Made by a program: the position numbers and the translations under genes. 64,000 nt of DNA, taken from contig NZ_MUXF01000001.1 of assembly GCF_003063295.1 (NCBI RefSeq), positions 1 to 64,000 of the forward strand. The letters are read 5' to 3'. Numbering within the stretch: position 1 is the stretch's first letter; each line of letters begins with the position of its first letter. Below are positions 7,223-17,897 of this stretch, in pieces. The notes under the pieces were generated by a model that saw nothing but the letters and a program-made list of their open reading frames with translations, was not told the DNA's origin and ran no database searches. Source of the stretch: Arcobacter lacus (GTDB lineage: Bacteria; Campylobacterota; Campylobacteria; Campylobacterales; Arcobacteraceae).

Positions 7223-7441
7223 CTATTTGTATCTATGAGTAATTCTACCTTTATCTAATGAATAAGGTGTAATTTCTACTTTTACAGTATCGTTAGGTAA
7301 AATTTTAATGTAGTGCATTCTCATTTTTCCTGAGATATGACATAAAACTACATGTCCATTATCTAACTCTACTCGAAACATTGCATTAGGCAAAGCTTCT
7401 ATTACTTTACCATCAACTACGATTACATCATCTTTTGCCAC
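7223..7441 (-). CDS. infA: Translation initiation factor IF-1
   Basis: The 72-residue product is the normal length for IF-1 and shows the S1/OB-fold signature, ending in [18 protein letters not shown]-1 binds the 30S A site and helps IF-2 and IF-3 select the initiator tRNA. It is the last gene of the ribosomal operon here, nine bases after map, with GGGG upstream of its ATG. In many relatives rpmJ and the rpsM-rpsK-rpsD-rpoA-rplQ block follow; they are absent here. Confidence 0.95.
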   Translation of the reverse strand: MAKDDVIVVDGKVIEALPNAMFRVELDNGHVVLCHISGKMRMHYIKILPNDTVKVEITPYSLDKGRITHRYK

Positions 7442-7450
7442 ATTTTCCCC

Positions 7451-8215
7451 TTAATTTTCCGAATTACTTAAAATAACAGCTCTACCATCAATAACAGCAA
7501 CTGTATGTTCATAATGACTACCTCTTAAACCATCAGCTGAGACAACATCCCAACCATTTTTTAGAATAACAGGATTTCTGTCTTTACAACAAATCATTGG
7601 TTCTATACAAAATACCATTCCATTTTTAATTTTTGGTCCAGATTTTGTATCTCCATTTTCTAAATAATTTGGAATTTCTGGCTCTTCATGTGGTTTTTTA
7701 CCAATACCATGACCACAAAATCTAACTAGTGGTTGATATCCTCGAGCAACAATAAAGTCTTCGATTTTTTTAGATAACTCTTTAAATCTCATGCCTTCTC
7801 TTATAATATCAATTGCATAATATAAAGAGTCTTTCGAACAAGCAATTAAAGCTTCATCTTCTTTTGAAATTTTACCAATTGGCATAGTAATAGCACTATC
7901 ACCATACCAACCATCAACCTCTGTACCAATATCAAGCCCAAGTATATCACCTTCTTTCAAGATAACATCACTTGGTATTCCGTGTATTATAACTTCATTT
8001 AAAGAAGTACAAATAGCATTAGGAAAACCATATAAACCTTTAAATGCAGGTCTTGCACCTAAATCTCTTATAAATTTTTCTCCTATTGCATCAACTTCTT
8101 TTAAAGTCATTCCTGCTTTTACATTATCTCTTAAATAATTCAAAGTTTTTGCAACAGCAATATTTGCTACACGAAGTTTTTCAATCTCATTTGGTTTTCT
8201 CAATGGAATTGCCAT
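7451..8215 (-). CDS. map: Type I methionine aminopeptidase
   Basis: Removes the N-terminal methionine from new proteins. The five metal ligands are visible: two Asp in LDIGTEVDGWYGDSA, His in CGHGIGKKPHEEP, Glu in FCIEPM and Glu in YEHTVAV. I start it at the ATG at 8215 (MAIPLRKPNEIEKL, 254 residues), which is the usual family start; an upstream GTG at 8233 would add six residues and overlap secY. The TAA of secY sits one base before this ATG, so the two are coupled. Confidence 0.95.
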   Translation of the reverse strand: MAIPLRKPNEIEKLRVANIAVAKTLNYLRDNVKAGMTLKEVDAIGEKFIRDLGARPAFKGLYGFPNAICTSLNEVIIHGIPSDVILKEGDILGLDIGTEVDGWYGDSAITMPIGKISKEDEALIACSKDSLYYAIDIIREGMRFKELSKKIEDFIVARGYQPLVRFCGHGIGKKPHEEPEIPNYLENGDTKSGPKIKNGMVFCIEPMICCKDRNPVILKNGWDVVSADGLRGSHYEHTVAVIDGRAVILSNSEN

Positions 8216-8216
8216 T

Positions 8217-9479
8217 TTAAAGTCCAACTGCACTTAATGTTTGATATTTATTCATATATTGTTGTGCTTCTATTTTTCTCATAGTATCAATTGCAACTTG
8301 AACAACGATTAAAACAGAAACTCCTCCAAAATAGAAAGGAACTCCCATAGCTTTTACTATAAGCCAAGGTAAAGTCGAAATTAGTCCCATATAGATTGCA
8401 CCCCAAAAAGTTAATCTACCTGCAACTTCATTTAAAAAATCTGCTGTACTTGCTCCTGGTCTAACACCTGGAATAAATCCACCTTGTTTTTTTAAATTCT
8501 CTGAAATATCTTTTGCATTAAATGTTATTGAAGCATAGAAAAATGCAAAGAAAACAACAAATAAAAACATAAATATATTAAATGTATATGAATTTGGATT
8601 AAGATAGTCTGCAATCATAACTAAGTATTTATTTTGACTTCCTTGTAAAACTGTTGCAGGGAACATCAAAATAGCACTTGCAAAAATTGCAGGAATTACT
8701 CCACTTAAATTTACTTTAATAGGAATATAATTCATAACTCTTCTTTTTTGATTCTGCATCATAACTTTTCTAGAATATGAAACAGGAACTCTTCTCTCAC
8801 CTAATTCAACATAAATAATAGCTCCAACTGTTGCTAAAATAACAACTAAAATTCCGATTACTGTTAAGAAGTTCATTTGACCATTATTAACTAAGTCAAC
8901 TGTACCACCAATAGCACTAGGAATTGCTGAAACGATACCAGCAAAGATAATTAATGAAATACCATTTCCTATACCTTTTTGAGTGATTTGTTCACCAATC
9001 CACATTAAAAGCATAGTTCCAGTTAACATTGAAATTGCAGAAACTGCAATAAAAGTATTCATATCAATAGAAATTGCACCTTGTCCACCTTGTCCAGTTA
9101 ATGAATTAAGACCAACAGAAACACCAATTGATTGAATTAATGTAATTACTATAGTTGTATATCTGATGATTTGCATATATTTTTGCATACCATCTCTTTC
9201 TTTTTTCATTTTACCAAGTGTTGGGAAAGTTGCTGCTAGAAGTTCCATAATAATAGAAGCAGTAATGTAAGGCATAATTCCTAGTGAAATAATACTTAGT
9301 CTTGAAACTGCATTTCCACTAAACATATTTACAAGACCTAATGCATTATGTGCATTTGAGTCAAAAAATTCTTTAACTACATCTATATTAACTCCAGGTA
9401 CTGGCACGTATGCCAGTAATCTGTAAAGAAAAATAAAGCCTAATGTAATAAGAATCTTATTTATTAGATCTTTACTCAT
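8217..9479 (-). CDS. secY: Preprotein translocase subunit SecY
   Basis: The 420-residue product is the main channel of the Sec translocon in the inner membrane. Ten hydrophobic helices can be traced, starting at ILITLGFIFLYRLLAYVPVPG, with the plug region near residues 50-75 and the conserved cytosolic loop GERRVPVSYSRK. It works with SecE, SecG, SecA and the ribosome. It follows rplO after two bases. Confidence 0.97.
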   Translation of the reverse strand: MSKDLINKILITLGFIFLYRLLAYVPVPGVNIDVVKEFFDSNAHNALGLVNMFSGNAVSRLSIISLGIMPYITASIIMELLAATFPTLGKMKKERDGMQKYMQIIRYTTIVITLIQSIGVSVGLNSLTGQGGQGAISIDMNTFIAVSAISMLTGTMLLMWIGEQITQKGIGNGISLIIFAGIVSAIPSAIGGTVDLVNNGQMNFLTVIGILVVILATVGAIIYVELGERRVPVSYSRKVMMQNQKRRVMNYIPIKVNLSGVIPAIFASAILMFPATVLQGSQNKYLVMIADYLNPNSYTFNIFMFLFVVFFAFFYASITFNAKDISENLKKQGGFIPGVRPGASTADFLNEVAGRLTFWGAIYMGLISTLPWLIVKAMGVPFYFGGVSVLIVVQVAIDTMRKIEAQQYMNKYQTLSAVGL

Positions 9480-9481
9480 AA

Positions 9482-9880
9482 TTATTTTCCAGTAGTTGTA
9501 ACGTTTTCGTCTTTAATCTTAGCTACTAAATTTTTTGCAGTTGTTCCAATTAATTTAACTTTTTCAACAGATTTAGATAATTTATACACAGATTTAATTG
9601 AATCTAATGTAATTTCATCTAAAGTTGAAATTTGAGTTATTCTATCAACATTAATTGAATAAGGTTTTACTGTTCTTGAAGTAAATCCGATTTTTGGAAG
9701 TCTTCTAGCTAATGGCTGTTGACCACCTTCAAATCCTCTTTTTACATTATAACCAGATCTTGCTTTTTGACCTTTGTTACCTTTTCCAGCAGTTTTACCT
9801 GTACCGCTTCCTTGACCTCTACCAATTCTTTTTACATTTTTTGTGCTACCAGGAGCTGGTTGTAAGTTTTCTAATACCAT
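9482..9880 (-). CDS. rplO: 50S ribosomal protein L15
   Basis: 132 residues with the basic glycine-rich N-terminus [20 protein letters not shown] that threads into 23S rRNA. L15 is a late-assembly protein of the large subunit. It directly follows rpsE with no rpmD (L30) gene between them, as expected for Campylobacterota. Confidence 0.95.
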   Translation of the reverse strand: MVLENLQPAPGSTKNVKRIGRGQGSGTGKTAGKGNKGQKARSGYNVKRGFEGGQQPLARRLPKIGFTSRTVKPYSINVDRITQISTLDEITLDSIKSVYKLSKSVEKVKLIGTTAKNLVAKIKDENVTTTGK

Positions 9881-9883
9881 ATC

Positions 9884-10324
9884 TTATCCTTTTATCTTAG
9901 CTAATGCTTCAACAGTAGCTTGTACAAGGTTGTTAGGATTATTTGAACCTAAAGATTTCGCAATAATATCTTTAACACCTGAAAGCTCAAGAACAGGTCT
10001 TGCAGCTCCTCCAGCGATTAGCCCAGTACCCTCAGATGCTGGTTTTAATAAGATTTTACTTGCATTATATTTATGCTCAATATCATGTGCTATTGTAGTT
10101 CCTTTAATAGAAACAGTAACTAAGCTTTTAAATGCATCATCTAACGCTTTTTTAATTGCATCAGGAACCTCTTTTGCTTTACCTGTTCCAAATCCTACTG
10201 TACCGTTTTTATCACCAACAACAACTAAAGCTGTAAATCTGAATCTTCTTCCACCTTTTACAACTTTTGTTACTCTACCGATCTTAACGATTGCTTCTTG
10301 AAAGTCTTCTCTATTTACTGCCAT
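9884..10324 (-). CDS. rpsE: 30S ribosomal protein S5
   Basis: 146 residues with the double-stranded-RNA-binding-like N-terminal half ([16 protein letters not shown], then GGRRFRF) and the C-terminal S5 fold; S5 contributes to decoding accuracy and mRNA unwinding. Two ATGs stand in tandem (10327 and 10324); the second has the better distance to the AAGGG ribosome site, so I use it. Confidence 0.95.
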   Translation of the reverse strand: MAVNREDFQEAIVKIGRVTKVVKGGRRFRFTALVVVGDKNGTVGFGTGKAKEVPDAIKKALDDAFKSLVTVSIKGTTIAHDIEHKYNASKILLKPASEGTGLIAGGAARPVLELSGVKDIIAKSLGSNNPNNLVQATVEALAKIKG

Positions 10325-10333
10325 CATTAACCC

Positions 10334-10693
10334 TTATAATTTAATACCATTTGCTCTTAATCCGTCAGCAAATGCTGCTACAACACCATGATAAAGATAA
10401 CCGTTTCTATCATAAACTACTGATTCAATACCAGCAGATTTTAGATTTTCAGCAAGTTGTGCTGCAACTTTTCCAGCATTTTCTTTATTTACATTTAAAC
10501 CCATAGTTTTAGAGCTAACTGCTGTTAAAGTTACACCTTCAACATCATTAATAGCTTGTGCACTAACGTATTTGTTAGATTTAAAAATTGATACTCTTGG
10601 TTTTTCAGCAGTACCAAAGATGTTACTTCTAACTCTTTTTTTTCTTTTGATTCTTAAAGCAACTTTTTTTGCTAAATCTTTTTCTCTACTCAT
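10334..10693 (-). CDS. rplR: 50S ribosomal protein L18
   Basis: 119 residues, normal length, with the basic N-terminus ALRIKRKKRVRSNIFGT and the conserved RNGYLYHGVVAAFADG. L18 binds 5S rRNA together with L5 and places it in the central protuberance. Ten bases separate it from rplF. Confidence 0.95.
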   Translation of the reverse strand: MSREKDLAKKVALRIKRKKRVRSNIFGTAEKPRVSIFKSNKYVSAQAINDVEGVTLTAVSSKTMGLNVNKENAGKVAAQLAENLKSAGIESVVYDRNGYLYHGVVAAFADGLRANGIKL

Positions 10694-10702
10694 AGTTACA
10701 CC

Positions 10703-11239
10703 TTACTTCTTAGAAGTTTTTCCGGCTTTTCTGATGATTTTTTCATCAGTATACTTAACACCTTTACCTTTGTAAGGTTCTGGTTTTCTAAAGCCTCTAA
10801 TAATTGCAGCAGCCTGACCAACTTGTTGTTTGTCCGCACCTTTTACACTAACTATATTTTTTTCAACAGTAATTTCTAATCCTTTTGGGATTTCATAGTT
10901 GATTGGGTGTGAGTAACCTAATGCTAACTCTAAAACATCACCTTTTAATGTTGCTCTATACCCAACTCCGTTGATTTCTAAAGATTTAGTGAATCCTTCA
11001 TGTAAACCATTAATTGCATTTGCAGTTAAAGCTCTATAAGTTCCCCAAAATGCAGAAGACTCTTTTGTATCACCATTTCTAGTTAATACAACTTGTCCAT
11101 TTGCAATTTCAATACCAACTCTTCCATGAGTTTCAACAGTAGAAACGTTGTTTCCTTTTTTTACACTAATTAGTGTTCCATTTACTGTTACTTCAATTCC
11201 TGCTGGAATTGTGATAGGTTTTTTACCAATTCTTGACAT
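10703..11239 (-). CDS. rplF: 50S ribosomal protein L6
   Basis: 178 residues with the usual start [17 protein letters not shown] and the C-terminal signature [12 protein letters not shown]6 lies near the factor-binding site and the sarcin-ricin loop. It follows rpsH after nine bases in the conserved spc order. Confidence 0.96.
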   Translation of the reverse strand: MSRIGKKPITIPAGIEVTVNGTLISVKKGNNVSTVETHGRVGIEIANGQVVLTRNGDTKESSAFWGTYRALTANAINGLHEGFTKSLEINGVGYRATLKGDVLELALGYSHPINYEIPKGLEITVEKNIVSVKGADKQQVGQAAAIIRGFRKPEPYKGKGVKYTDEKIIRKAGKTSKK

Positions 11240-11248
11240 TACACTCTC

Positions 11249-11647
11249 CTACCATACAGTACAAAGTACTTCACCACCAACATTAGCTGCATATGCTTCA
11301 TCATTAGCAATAACACCTTTGTTAGTTGAAACGATAATAGTACCGTACCCATTTTTAAAGTTTTTAATTTCAGAAGCACTTTTATAAACTCTTCTTCCTG
11401 GTTTAGAAACTCTTGTTATTTCATTAATTACTGATTTCTCATTATCATCATATTTTAATTCAACTTGAATTGTTTTTTTATTGTTTTGACCGTCAATAAC
11501 TTTGAATCCAGCAATATACTCTTTTTGTAATAAAACGTTTAAAACACCTACTACAGTATTTGAGTGTAATAATGTTGCAACTTCTAATCTTCTCATTGCA
11601 GCATTTCTAATTCTAGTTAAAGCATCTGCGATTATATCATTCATCAT
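11249..11647 (-). CDS. rpsH: 30S ribosomal protein S8
   Basis: 132 residues with the family C-terminus ([15 protein letters not shown], ending EVLCTVW). S8 binds the central domain of 16S rRNA and, in E. coli, is the repressor of the spc operon through a site in the L5 region; whether that holds here is not shown. A TAGGAG ribosome site lies upstream of tandem ATGs. Confidence 0.96.
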   Translation of the reverse strand: MMNDIIADALTRIRNAAMRRLEVATLLHSNTVVGVLNVLLQKEYIAGFKVIDGQNNKKTIQVELKYDDNEKSVINEITRVSKPGRRVYKSASEIKNFKNGYGTIIVSTNKGVIANDEAYAANVGGEVLCTVW

Positions 11648-11659
11648 AGCTTATATCTC

Positions 11660-11845
11660 CTACCAACTAGCTTTTCTAACACCAGGTAATAAACCTTCGT
11701 TAGCCATTTTTCTTAAACAAACTCTACATAAACCAAAATCTCTGTAAACAGAGTGAGGTCTTCCACAAACAGAACATCTTGTGTATGCTCTTACAGCAAA
11801 CTTAGGTGTTCTTTGTTGTTTAGCGATCATAGATTTCTTTGCCAT
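11660..11845 (-). CDS. rpsN: 30S ribosomal protein S14, zinc type
   Basis: 61 residues, the short C+ form. The zinc-binding pairs are in CSVCGRP and CRVC (four cysteines), followed by [12 protein letters not shown]14 helps assemble the head of the small subunit. Its start overlaps the rplE stop by one base. Confidence 0.96.
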   Translation of the reverse strand: MAKKSMIAKQQRTPKFAVRAYTRCSVCGRPHSVYRDFGLCRVCLRKMANEGLLPGVRKASW

Positions 11846-12393
11846 TACGCTCTTCCTTTTGTAAATGGAATTCCTACTAATTCTAATAATCTGTATGCTT
11901 CAGCATCATTAGTTGCACTAGTAGCAATTGAAATATTCATACCGTGTGTTTTAATGATGTTATCATAAACTACTTCAGGGAACATTAATTGCTCATCTAG
12001 TCCAAAGTTAAAGTTTCCTCTACCATCAAATCCATTTTTATTAAGACCTCTAAAGTCTTTAACTCTTGGTAATGCAACATTGCATAGTTTATCTAAGAAA
12101 TGATACATTTGTTCACCTCTTAAAGTAACTTTAACACCTACAGGCATACCTTCTCTTACTTTAAATCCAGCTACTGATTTTTTAGCAATAACTTTAACCG
12201 CTTTTTGACCAGCAATTAAAGAGATTGTATCTTCAATATTTTGAATTAATTTAGAATCTTTCATAGCTTCACCAGCACCAACAGAGATAACAACTTTCTC
12301 TACTTTTGCTGTTAAAGTTTTGTTTTTTGGAAATTCAGTTTCTAAAACTGGTTTAATTTCTGATTTATATTTTTCAAATAATCTTGATGCCAT
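11845..12393 (-). CDS. rplE: 50S ribosomal protein L5
   Basis: 182 residues ending FTKGRA, with the conserved [15 protein letters not shown] and [11 protein letters not shown]5 binds 5S rRNA and contacts the P-site tRNA. Overlaps rpsN by one base and follows rplX by one base, so translation is likely coupled. Confidence 0.96.
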   Translation of the reverse strand: MASRLFEKYKSEIKPVLETEFPKNKTLTAKVEKVVISVGAGEAMKDSKLIQNIEDTISLIAGQKAVKVIAKKSVAGFKVREGMPVGVKVTLRGEQMYHFLDKLCNVALPRVKDFRGLNKNGFDGRGNFNFGLDEQLMFPEVVYDNIIKTHGMNISIATSATNDAEAYRLLELVGIPFTKGRA

Positions 12394-12394
12394 A

Positions 12395-12634
12395 TTAGTT
12401 ACCCTCTACTTTTGCTACATTTGAAATATCAATTGGCATTTCTTTGTTTACAAACCCACCTTCTGGATTTTTTTCTTGATCAGGTTTAACTGTTTTTTTA
12501 GCAACTTTGCAATCTTTTACAATTACTTTTTTTTCTTTTGGTAATACTTTTAAAACTTCTCCAGTTTTACCTTTATCATCACCAGCGATGATTTTTACAG
12601 TATCACCTTTTTTAATTTTTAATTTAATTGCCAT
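12395..12634 (-). CDS. rplX: 50S ribosomal protein L24
   Basis: 79 residues with the KOW motif [21 protein letters not shown]24 is one of the two assembly initiators of the large subunit, binding the 5' domain of 23S rRNA. It is somewhat shorter than the E. coli protein (about 104), as in related epsilon-type bacteria. Overlaps rplN by one base. Confidence 0.95.
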   Translation of the reverse strand: MAIKLKIKKGDTVKIIAGDDKGKTGEVLKVLPKEKKVIVKDCKVAKKTVKPDQEKNPEGGFVNKEMPIDISNVAKVEGN

Positions 12635-13002
12635 TATAATACCTCCGGTGCAAGTGAAACGATTTTCATGAAACCTGAATATCTTACTTCCCTAGCAACT
12701 GGTCCAAAAATTCTTGTTCCAACTGGTTCTCTTTTTGCATCAAGAATAACAGCTGCATTATCATCAAATCTAATTAATGAACCATTTTCTCTTTGAACTT
12801 CTTTATGAGTTCTAACAACAACAGCTTTTACAACTTGACCTTTTTTAATTTTTCCAGTTGGTAGAGCTTTTTTAACTGAAGCAACAATTACATCACCAAC
12901 AGTTGCGTATCTTCTTTTAGAACCACCTAAAACTTTGATACACATAATCTCTTTAGCACCTGTGTTGTCAGCTACATTTAATCTTGTAAAACTTTGAATC
13001 AT
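12634..13002 (-). CDS. rplN: 50S ribosomal protein L14
   Basis: 122 residues, the invariant length, beginning [19 protein letters not shown]14 sits at the subunit interface and contacts 16S rRNA helix 14. It shares one base with both neighbours rpsQ and rplX. Confidence 0.97.
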   Translation of the reverse strand: MIQSFTRLNVADNTGAKEIMCIKVLGGSKRRYATVGDVIVASVKKALPTGKIKKGQVVKAVVVRTHKEVQRENGSLIRFDDNAAVILDAKREPVGTRIFGPVAREVRYSGFMKIVSLAPEVL

Positions 13003-13253
13003 TATTTAACTCCTGTAGCAACTATCGTCTTTAATCTAAAAGATTTAGTTTTTGACAATGGTCTACACTCAATAGCGATAACACTATCACCAACATTTAA
13101 CTCATTTTTTTCATCGTGAATTAAATATTTTTTAAATCTTTTTACTGTTTTGTGATATTTTGGGTGTAAAACAGATCTTGTAACTAATACAGAAGCAGTT
13201 TTATCACCTGATCTTTTTACCACTACACCTTGAATCTCTCTTTTATGTGTCAT
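13002..13253 (-). CDS. rpsQ: 30S ribosomal protein S17
   Basis: 83 residues with the OB-fold pattern [18 protein letters not shown] and [12 protein letters not shown]17 binds the 5' domain of 16S rRNA early in assembly. Eleven bases separate it from rpmC. Confidence 0.96.
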   Translation of the reverse strand: MTHKREIQGVVVKRSGDKTASVLVTRSVLHPKYHKTVKRFKKYLIHDEKNELNVGDSVIAIECRPLSKTKSFRLKTIVATGVK

Positions 13254-13263
13254 ACTTAGATCC

Positions 13264-13455
13264 TTAGTTAGCTTTTACAGCAGTTAAAGCTGTTTGAATT
13301 TTTGCAATATCTTTTTTTGTTGCTCTTAATTCAGAAGTGTTTGTTAACTGCATAGTTTTTAGCTTAGCTTTTAATTCAAAAAGAAGCACCTTTTTCTCTT
13401 TTAATAATACTTGTAATTCATTCAAGTTTTTGTCTTTTAAATCAGTATAGTTCAT
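13264..13455 (-). CDS. rpmC: 50S ribosomal protein L29
   Basis: 63 residues forming the two-helix hairpin of L29 ([17 protein letters not shown] then [16 protein letters not shown]). It lies beside the polypeptide exit tunnel near L23, where trigger factor and SRP dock. Its start overlaps the end of rplP by 14 bases. Confidence 0.95.
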   Translation of the reverse strand: MNYTDLKDKNLNELQVLLKEKKVLLFELKAKLKTMQLTNTSELRATKKDIAKIQTALTAVKAN

Positions 13456-13867
13456 TTTCGCTATCTCTTGTTACAATTTTAGTTTTGAATGGTAATTTGT
13501 GCATAGCTAAAGCTAAAGCTTCTCTTGCTAATTCTTCACCAACACCTGCCATCTCAAAACAAATTCTTCCAGGCTTAATGTTCATAACCCATTTATCAAC
13601 GCTACCTTTACCTTTACCCATTCTTGTTTCTAATGGTTTAGCAGTAAGTGGTTTGTCTGGGAATACCATAATCCAAACTTTAGCTTGTCTTTTTACTTTT
13701 CTTGTCATAGCAATTCTTGACGCTTCAATTTGTCTTGAATCGATTCTTCCATGCTCAACAGCTTTAATTCCGAAATCTCCGTACGCTAAAGAGTTACCTC
13801 TATGAGCCATACCTCTATTTCGTCCTTTCATCATTTTTCTAAATTTAGTTCTTTTAGGCATTAACAT
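13442..13867 (-). CDS. rplP: 50S ribosomal protein L16
   Basis: 141 residues starting [19 protein letters not shown], the standard family start. L16 organises the aminoacyl-tRNA site of the peptidyl transferase centre. The conserved [11 protein letters not shown] loop is present. An AGAGG ribosome site stands before the first ATG, inside the end of rpsC. Confidence 0.96.
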   Translation of the reverse strand: MLMPKRTKFRKMMKGRNRGMAHRGNSLAYGDFGIKAVEHGRIDSRQIEASRIAMTRKVKRQAKVWIMVFPDKPLTAKPLETRMGKGKGSVDKWVMNIKPGRICFEMAGVGEELAREALALAMHKLPFKTKIVTRDSENELY

Positions 13868-13869
13868 AA

Positions 13870-14574
13870 TTATTTACCTCTTTTCTTTGCTGGTCTTCTT
13901 TTTGGTTTAGAAGTTGTTTCTTCAGCTTTTTCAGTAGGAATACCTTTTGCTAATACTTCACCTTTAAAAATCCAAACTTTAATACCAATACAACCATAAG
14001 TTGTATGAGCTTCAGCAAAACCATAATCAATTCTTGCTCTTAAAGTATGTAATGGAACTCTTCCTTCTAAATACCACTCAGTTCTTGCCATTTCAGCACC
14101 ACCAAGTCTTCCAGAAACAGATACTTTAATACCTTTTGCTCCACCTTTTAATGCATTTTGCATAACTCTTTTCATAGCTCTTCTGAATGCAACTCTTCTT
14201 TCTAATTGTTGAGCAACATTTTCAGCAGATAATTGAGCAGAAATTTGTGGTTTTCTTTCTTCTTTGATGTTAACAGCGATTTCTTTACCAACTAATTTTG
14301 AAAGTGCATCTTTAAGTTTTTCAACATCTGCACCTTTTTTACCGATAATAATACCAGGTCTAGCAGCAACAACTGTAACTCTTACTTTTTTAGCAGTTCT
14401 TTCAACAACAGTTTGAGCAATTCCAGCGTAGTATAACTCTTTTTTTACATACTTTCTGATTTTGTCATCTTCTGCAACGTTTGCAGGCATAGTTTCAAAT
14501 TTAGGAAACCATCTTGATTCCCAGTTTCTATTAATACCTAATCTTAGTCCAATTGGATTAACTTTTTGACCCAT
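13870..14574 (-). CDS. rpsC: 30S ribosomal protein S3
   Basis: 234 residues. The N-terminal KH domain carries [14 protein letters not shown] with the GKKG loop, and the C-terminal domain ends in a basic tail [13 protein letters not shown]3 forms part of the mRNA entry channel and its helicase. It shares one base with rplV. Confidence 0.97.
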   Translation of the reverse strand: MGQKVNPIGLRLGINRNWESRWFPKFETMPANVAEDDKIRKYVKKELYYAGIAQTVVERTAKKVRVTVVAARPGIIIGKKGADVEKLKDALSKLVGKEIAVNIKEERKPQISAQLSAENVAQQLERRVAFRRAMKRVMQNALKGGAKGIKVSVSGRLGGAEMARTEWYLEGRVPLHTLRARIDYGFAEAHTTYGCIGIKVWIFKGEVLAKGIPTEKAEETTSKPKRRPAKKRGK

Positions 14575-14906
14575 TATTTGTCTCCTTTAGTTGCAGCAGC
14601 TACTTCAATCATAATATGTGCAGTTGGTTTATGCTTTGGTGAAGCTGAACCTCTTGCTCTTGGAGTAAATCTTTTTAGAACTGGACCTTTATCAACTCTA
14701 GCTGATGTAATAACTGCATCAACTGGATCTAAACCTGCATTTGCAACAGCAGATGCTATAACTTTAGAGATAATTCCAGCAGCTTTATTTGGAGTGAATT
14801 GTAAAGATGCAATAGCATACTCTGCATTCATTCCTTGAACTTCTCTTGCAATAAGTCTTGCTTTAATAGGAGAAACTCTAATAAATTTTAATATTGCTTT
14901 AGCCAT
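14574..14906 (-). CDS. rplV: 50S ribosomal protein L22
   Basis: 110 residues with the exit-tunnel hairpin tip region [20 protein letters not shown], which contacts the nascent chain and is a site of macrolide resistance changes in other species. Two bases separate it from rpsS. Confidence 0.96.
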   Translation of the reverse strand: MAKAILKFIRVSPIKARLIAREVQGMNAEYAIASLQFTPNKAAGIISKVIASAVANAGLDPVDAVITSARVDKGPVLKRFTPRARGSASPKHKPTAHIMIEVAAATKGDK

Positions 14907-14908
14907 TC

Positions 14909-15184
14909 TTATGCCTTTCTTTGAACAGAACCTTTATGGCCCTTAAATGTTCTAGTTGGTGCAAACTCACCTAATTTATATCCAACATGGTTCTCTGTAA
15001 TTAATACAGGAACAAAGTTTCTTCCATTGTGCACATTAAAAGTTATTCCAATCATATCTGGTAATACAGTTGATCTTCTTGACCAAGTTTTAATTGGTTT
15101 TTTATCATTAGTACTATTTGCACTAAGAACTTTTTTCATTAGGTGTGCGTCTACAAATGGTCCTTTTTTTATCGATCTTGCCAT
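14909..15184 (-). CDS. rpsS: 30S ribosomal protein S19
   Basis: 91 residues with [19 protein letters not shown] and the C-terminal [16 protein letters not shown]-like signature (here [19 protein letters not shown]). S19 sits in the head of the small subunit with S13. Confidence 0.97.
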   Translation of the reverse strand: MARSIKKGPFVDAHLMKKVLSANSTNDKKPIKTWSRRSTVLPDMIGITFNVHNGRNFVPVLITENHVGYKLGEFAPTRTFKGHKGSVQRKA

Positions 15185-15193
15185 CTTAAACCC

Positions 15194-16021
15194 TTACTTC
15201 TTTCTTTTTGAAATGATTAGTTTGTCACTAGCTTTTTTCTTTCTAGTTTTATAACCTTTAGTTGGCATACCCCATGGAGTAACAGGATGTCTACCAGAGT
15301 TAGTTTTACCTTCCCCTCCACCGTGTGGGTGATCTATAGGGTTCATTGCAGATCCTCTTGTTTGAGGTCTAATACCAAGGTGTCTACTTCTACCAGCTTT
15401 ACCAACAACCATATTTGTATAATCTTCATTTCCAACTACACCAACTGTAGCCATACAAACACCAAGAATTTTTCTCATTTCACCAGAAGGTAATCTTAAG
15501 ATAACATATTTGTCTTCTCTACCCATAATTTGAGCATATCCACCAGCAGCTCTAGCAATTTGAGCACCTTTTCCTGGTTTTAATTCAATATTATGAACCA
15601 TAGTTCCAACAGGAATATTACTTAATTGCATTGCATTTCCAGGTAAAATATCTAATCCTGATTCAGCAGCTTGAACTTTATCACCAATTTTTAATCCAGA
15701 AGGTTGAATAATATATCTTTTATCACCATCTAAATATGAAACTAAACAAATTCTGCAGTTTCTATATGGATCATATTCAACAGTTGCTACTGTACCTTCA
15801 ATACCGAATTTATTTCTTTTAAAATCAATAATTCTGTATAATTTTTTAGCACCTGCTTCTTTGTGTCTTGATGTAATTCTACCGTTATTATTTCTACCAG
15901 CTGCTGCTTTTACTCTTACAAGTAAAGATCTAACTGTTGGTTTTGAAGTAATATCAGAAGTATCCATTACAGACATAAATCTTCTTGCAGGAGTTATTGG
16001 TCTAAATTTTTTAATTGCCAT
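15194..16021 (-). CDS. rplB: 50S ribosomal protein L2
   Basis: 275 residues. The conserved C-terminal [18 protein letters not shown] holds the histidine near the peptidyl transferase centre, and [13 protein letters not shown] is intact. L2 is needed for subunit joining and tRNA binding. It follows rplW after ten bases in canonical S10 order. Confidence 0.97.
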   Translation of the reverse strand: MAIKKFRPITPARRFMSVMDTSDITSKPTVRSLLVRVKAAAGRNNNGRITSRHKEAGAKKLYRIIDFKRNKFGIEGTVATVEYDPYRNCRICLVSYLDGDKRYIIQPSGLKIGDKVQAAESGLDILPGNAMQLSNIPVGTMVHNIELKPGKGAQIARAAGGYAQIMGREDKYVILRLPSGEMRKILGVCMATVGVVGNEDYTNMVVGKAGRSRHLGIRPQTRGSAMNPIDHPHGGGEGKTNSGRHPVTPWGMPTKGYKTRKKKASDKLIISKRKK

Positions 16022-16031
16022 TTTTTACTCC

Positions 16032-16313
16032 TTAAGCTGATAGGTTCGCAATAGCTGCGCCCTCTGGTAATGTTACATAGAATTTCTTGAAATCAGCTCT
16101 TTTACCAATTTTCCCTCTAAATCTTTTAACTTTACCATCTTGTCTTAAAGAATTAACTTTTGAAGGTGTTACTCCAAAATACTCTTTAAATACTTCTTTT
16201 AAACCGCTTTTAGTCATTCTTGGACTAGTTTGAACAACGATTACACCATTTTCTTGAAGCTCAATTGTTTTTTCTGTATATAATATTGCTTTAATATCTG
16301 TAATATCTGCCAT
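16032..16313 (-). CDS. rplW: 50S ribosomal protein L23
   Basis: 93 residues with the RNA-binding strand pair [17 protein letters not shown] and [16 protein letters not shown]23 is the docking site for trigger factor and SRP at the tunnel exit. One base separates it from rplD. Confidence 0.95.
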   Translation of the reverse strand: MADITDIKAILYTEKTIELQENGVIVVQTSPRMTKSGLKEVFKEYFGVTPSKVNSLRQDGKVKRFRGKIGKRADFKKFYVTLPEGAAIANLSA

Positions 16314-16314
16314 C

Positions 16315-16926
16315 TTAAGCCTCTTTTGTTAATGCATCAAGTACTGATTTTTCAATTAGTACTGAGTGGTAAACAGCAATTAAATAAGCGTTAACTTCTT
16401 GCTTTTCAACCATATAACAGTTTTTAATATTTCTAAATGCTAAATAAGTTTTTTCATCAATAACATCACATACTATTAATGTATCTCTCTTATTTATTTT
16501 ACTTAAAACTGCAACTGCTTCTTTTGTTTTACCTGATTCAATTTTTAATGAATCAACAACAAATAACGAACCATTATTAGCTTGTGCATTTAAAGCATAT
16601 TTTAATGCTAAAGCTTTTTGTTTTTTATTTACTTTTTGGTTATAGTTTCTTTTTGTAGGACCAAATGCTTGTCCTCCACCAACAAATAATGGTGATCTTT
16701 TTGAACCCCATCTAGCTGCTCCAGAACCTTTTTGTGCTTTAGGTTTTTTACCACCACCACTTACTTCTGCTCTAGTTTTAGCTCTTGCAGTGTTTGCTCT
16801 TAATGAAGCTAAATATGATTTTACATATAAATATAAGTTGTGAGAGTTAATCTCTTCATAACTTGCTGGTAAAACTACTTCACCATTATTTTCAAATTTT
16901 TCATTTAATACTATAGCTTTGCTCAT
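16315..16926 (-). CDS. rplD: 50S ribosomal protein L4
   Basis: 203 residues with the extended tunnel loop [19 protein letters not shown] between two globular halves. In E. coli L4 also represses the S10 operon through the leader RNA; the leader here is only about 60 bases, so that mechanism is not evident. Start overlaps the rplC stop by four bases. Confidence 0.96.
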
Positions 16927-17498
16927 TTAGCAACCTTTATTTTTCCTAATGAACCATTTGCACCAGATACTGAACCTTTTAAAACTAAAATTCCTGTTTC
17001 AGCATCAAATGAAATAATTTCATTTTTTACAGATACATTTGTATTTCCGTATTGCCCTGGCATTTTTTTACCTGGCTGAACTCTTCCTGGCCATTCGCAG
17101 TTACCGATTGAACCAGTTCTTTTACCCATTCTGTGACCATGAGATGCTCTACCACCAGCAAAATTCCATCTTTTAACAGCACCAGAGAAACCTCTACCTT
17201 TTGTTTTAAAAGTTGATTTTACTACTTTAGCTTCACCTAATCCAGAAACATCTAAATCACCAGCTTCAGCATTTGCTACAGTAATTGTTGCAAATCTATT
17301 AAACTCTTTAGATAAGTTGAATTTTTTTTGTTGACCTTCAATAGCTTTGTTAAATTTTTTACCATTGCTATAAGAAACTAGTGCTACACCTTCAGTTACT
17401 TCACATACTTTTGTATCAAGAACTCTTAAAAGTGTAACAGCTGTACTTGGAACAGAAACTGTTCTACTCATACCGATTTTTTGAACTATAAATTCCAT
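16923..17498 (-). CDS. rplC: 50S ribosomal protein L3
   Basis: 191 residues, with the long loop [18 protein letters not shown] and [14 protein letters not shown], whose glutamine is methylated in other bacteria. L3 initiates large-subunit assembly with L24. It follows rpsJ after 18 bases. Confidence 0.96.
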
Positions 17499-17516
17499 CT
17501 TGTATTACCCTTTCTT

Positions 17517-17831
17517 TTATTCTTGACCCATTGATCTAACTTCAACATCAACTTCAGGAGCTAAGTCAAGTTTCATTAATGAATCTACTGTTTCAGGAGT
17601 TGCAACTATGATATCAATAATTCTTGAATGAACTCTGATTTCAAATTGTTCTCTTGAATCTTTATTTACGTGAGGACCTTTAATAACTGTGTATCTTCTG
17701 ATTTTTGTTGGAAGAGGGATTGGACCTCTTAAATCAGCACCAGTTCTTTTTACGGCTTCAACAATTGAAGCAACACTTCTGTCTAAAACTCTATGATCAT
17801 AAGCTTTAAGCTTTAATCTGATTTTTTCCAT
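17517..17831 (-). CDS. rpsJ: 30S ribosomal protein S10
   Basis: 104 residues, first gene of the operon. The conserved [14 protein letters not shown] and [12 protein letters not shown] are present. S10 is part of the small-subunit head and in other bacteria pairs with NusB in antitermination. The leader from the promoter at 17898-17926 to its ATG is about 60 bases. Confidence 0.97.
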   Translation of the reverse strand: MEKIRLKLKAYDHRVLDRSVASIVEAVKRTGADLRGPIPLPTKIRRYTVIKGPHVNKDSREQFEIRVHSRIIDIIVATPETVDSLMKLDLAPEVDVEVRSMGQE

Positions 17832-17897
17832 TTAATTTCCTTTAAAGAACTCGTTAGATGTGTAAAATTACACCCTAACCACATTTAGTGGACGCGG

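Noticed and set aside
9843-10301. Long plus-strand frame opposite rpsE
   Set aside because: It lies wholly antisense to rpsE and the end of rplO, with composition expected of a mirror frame.
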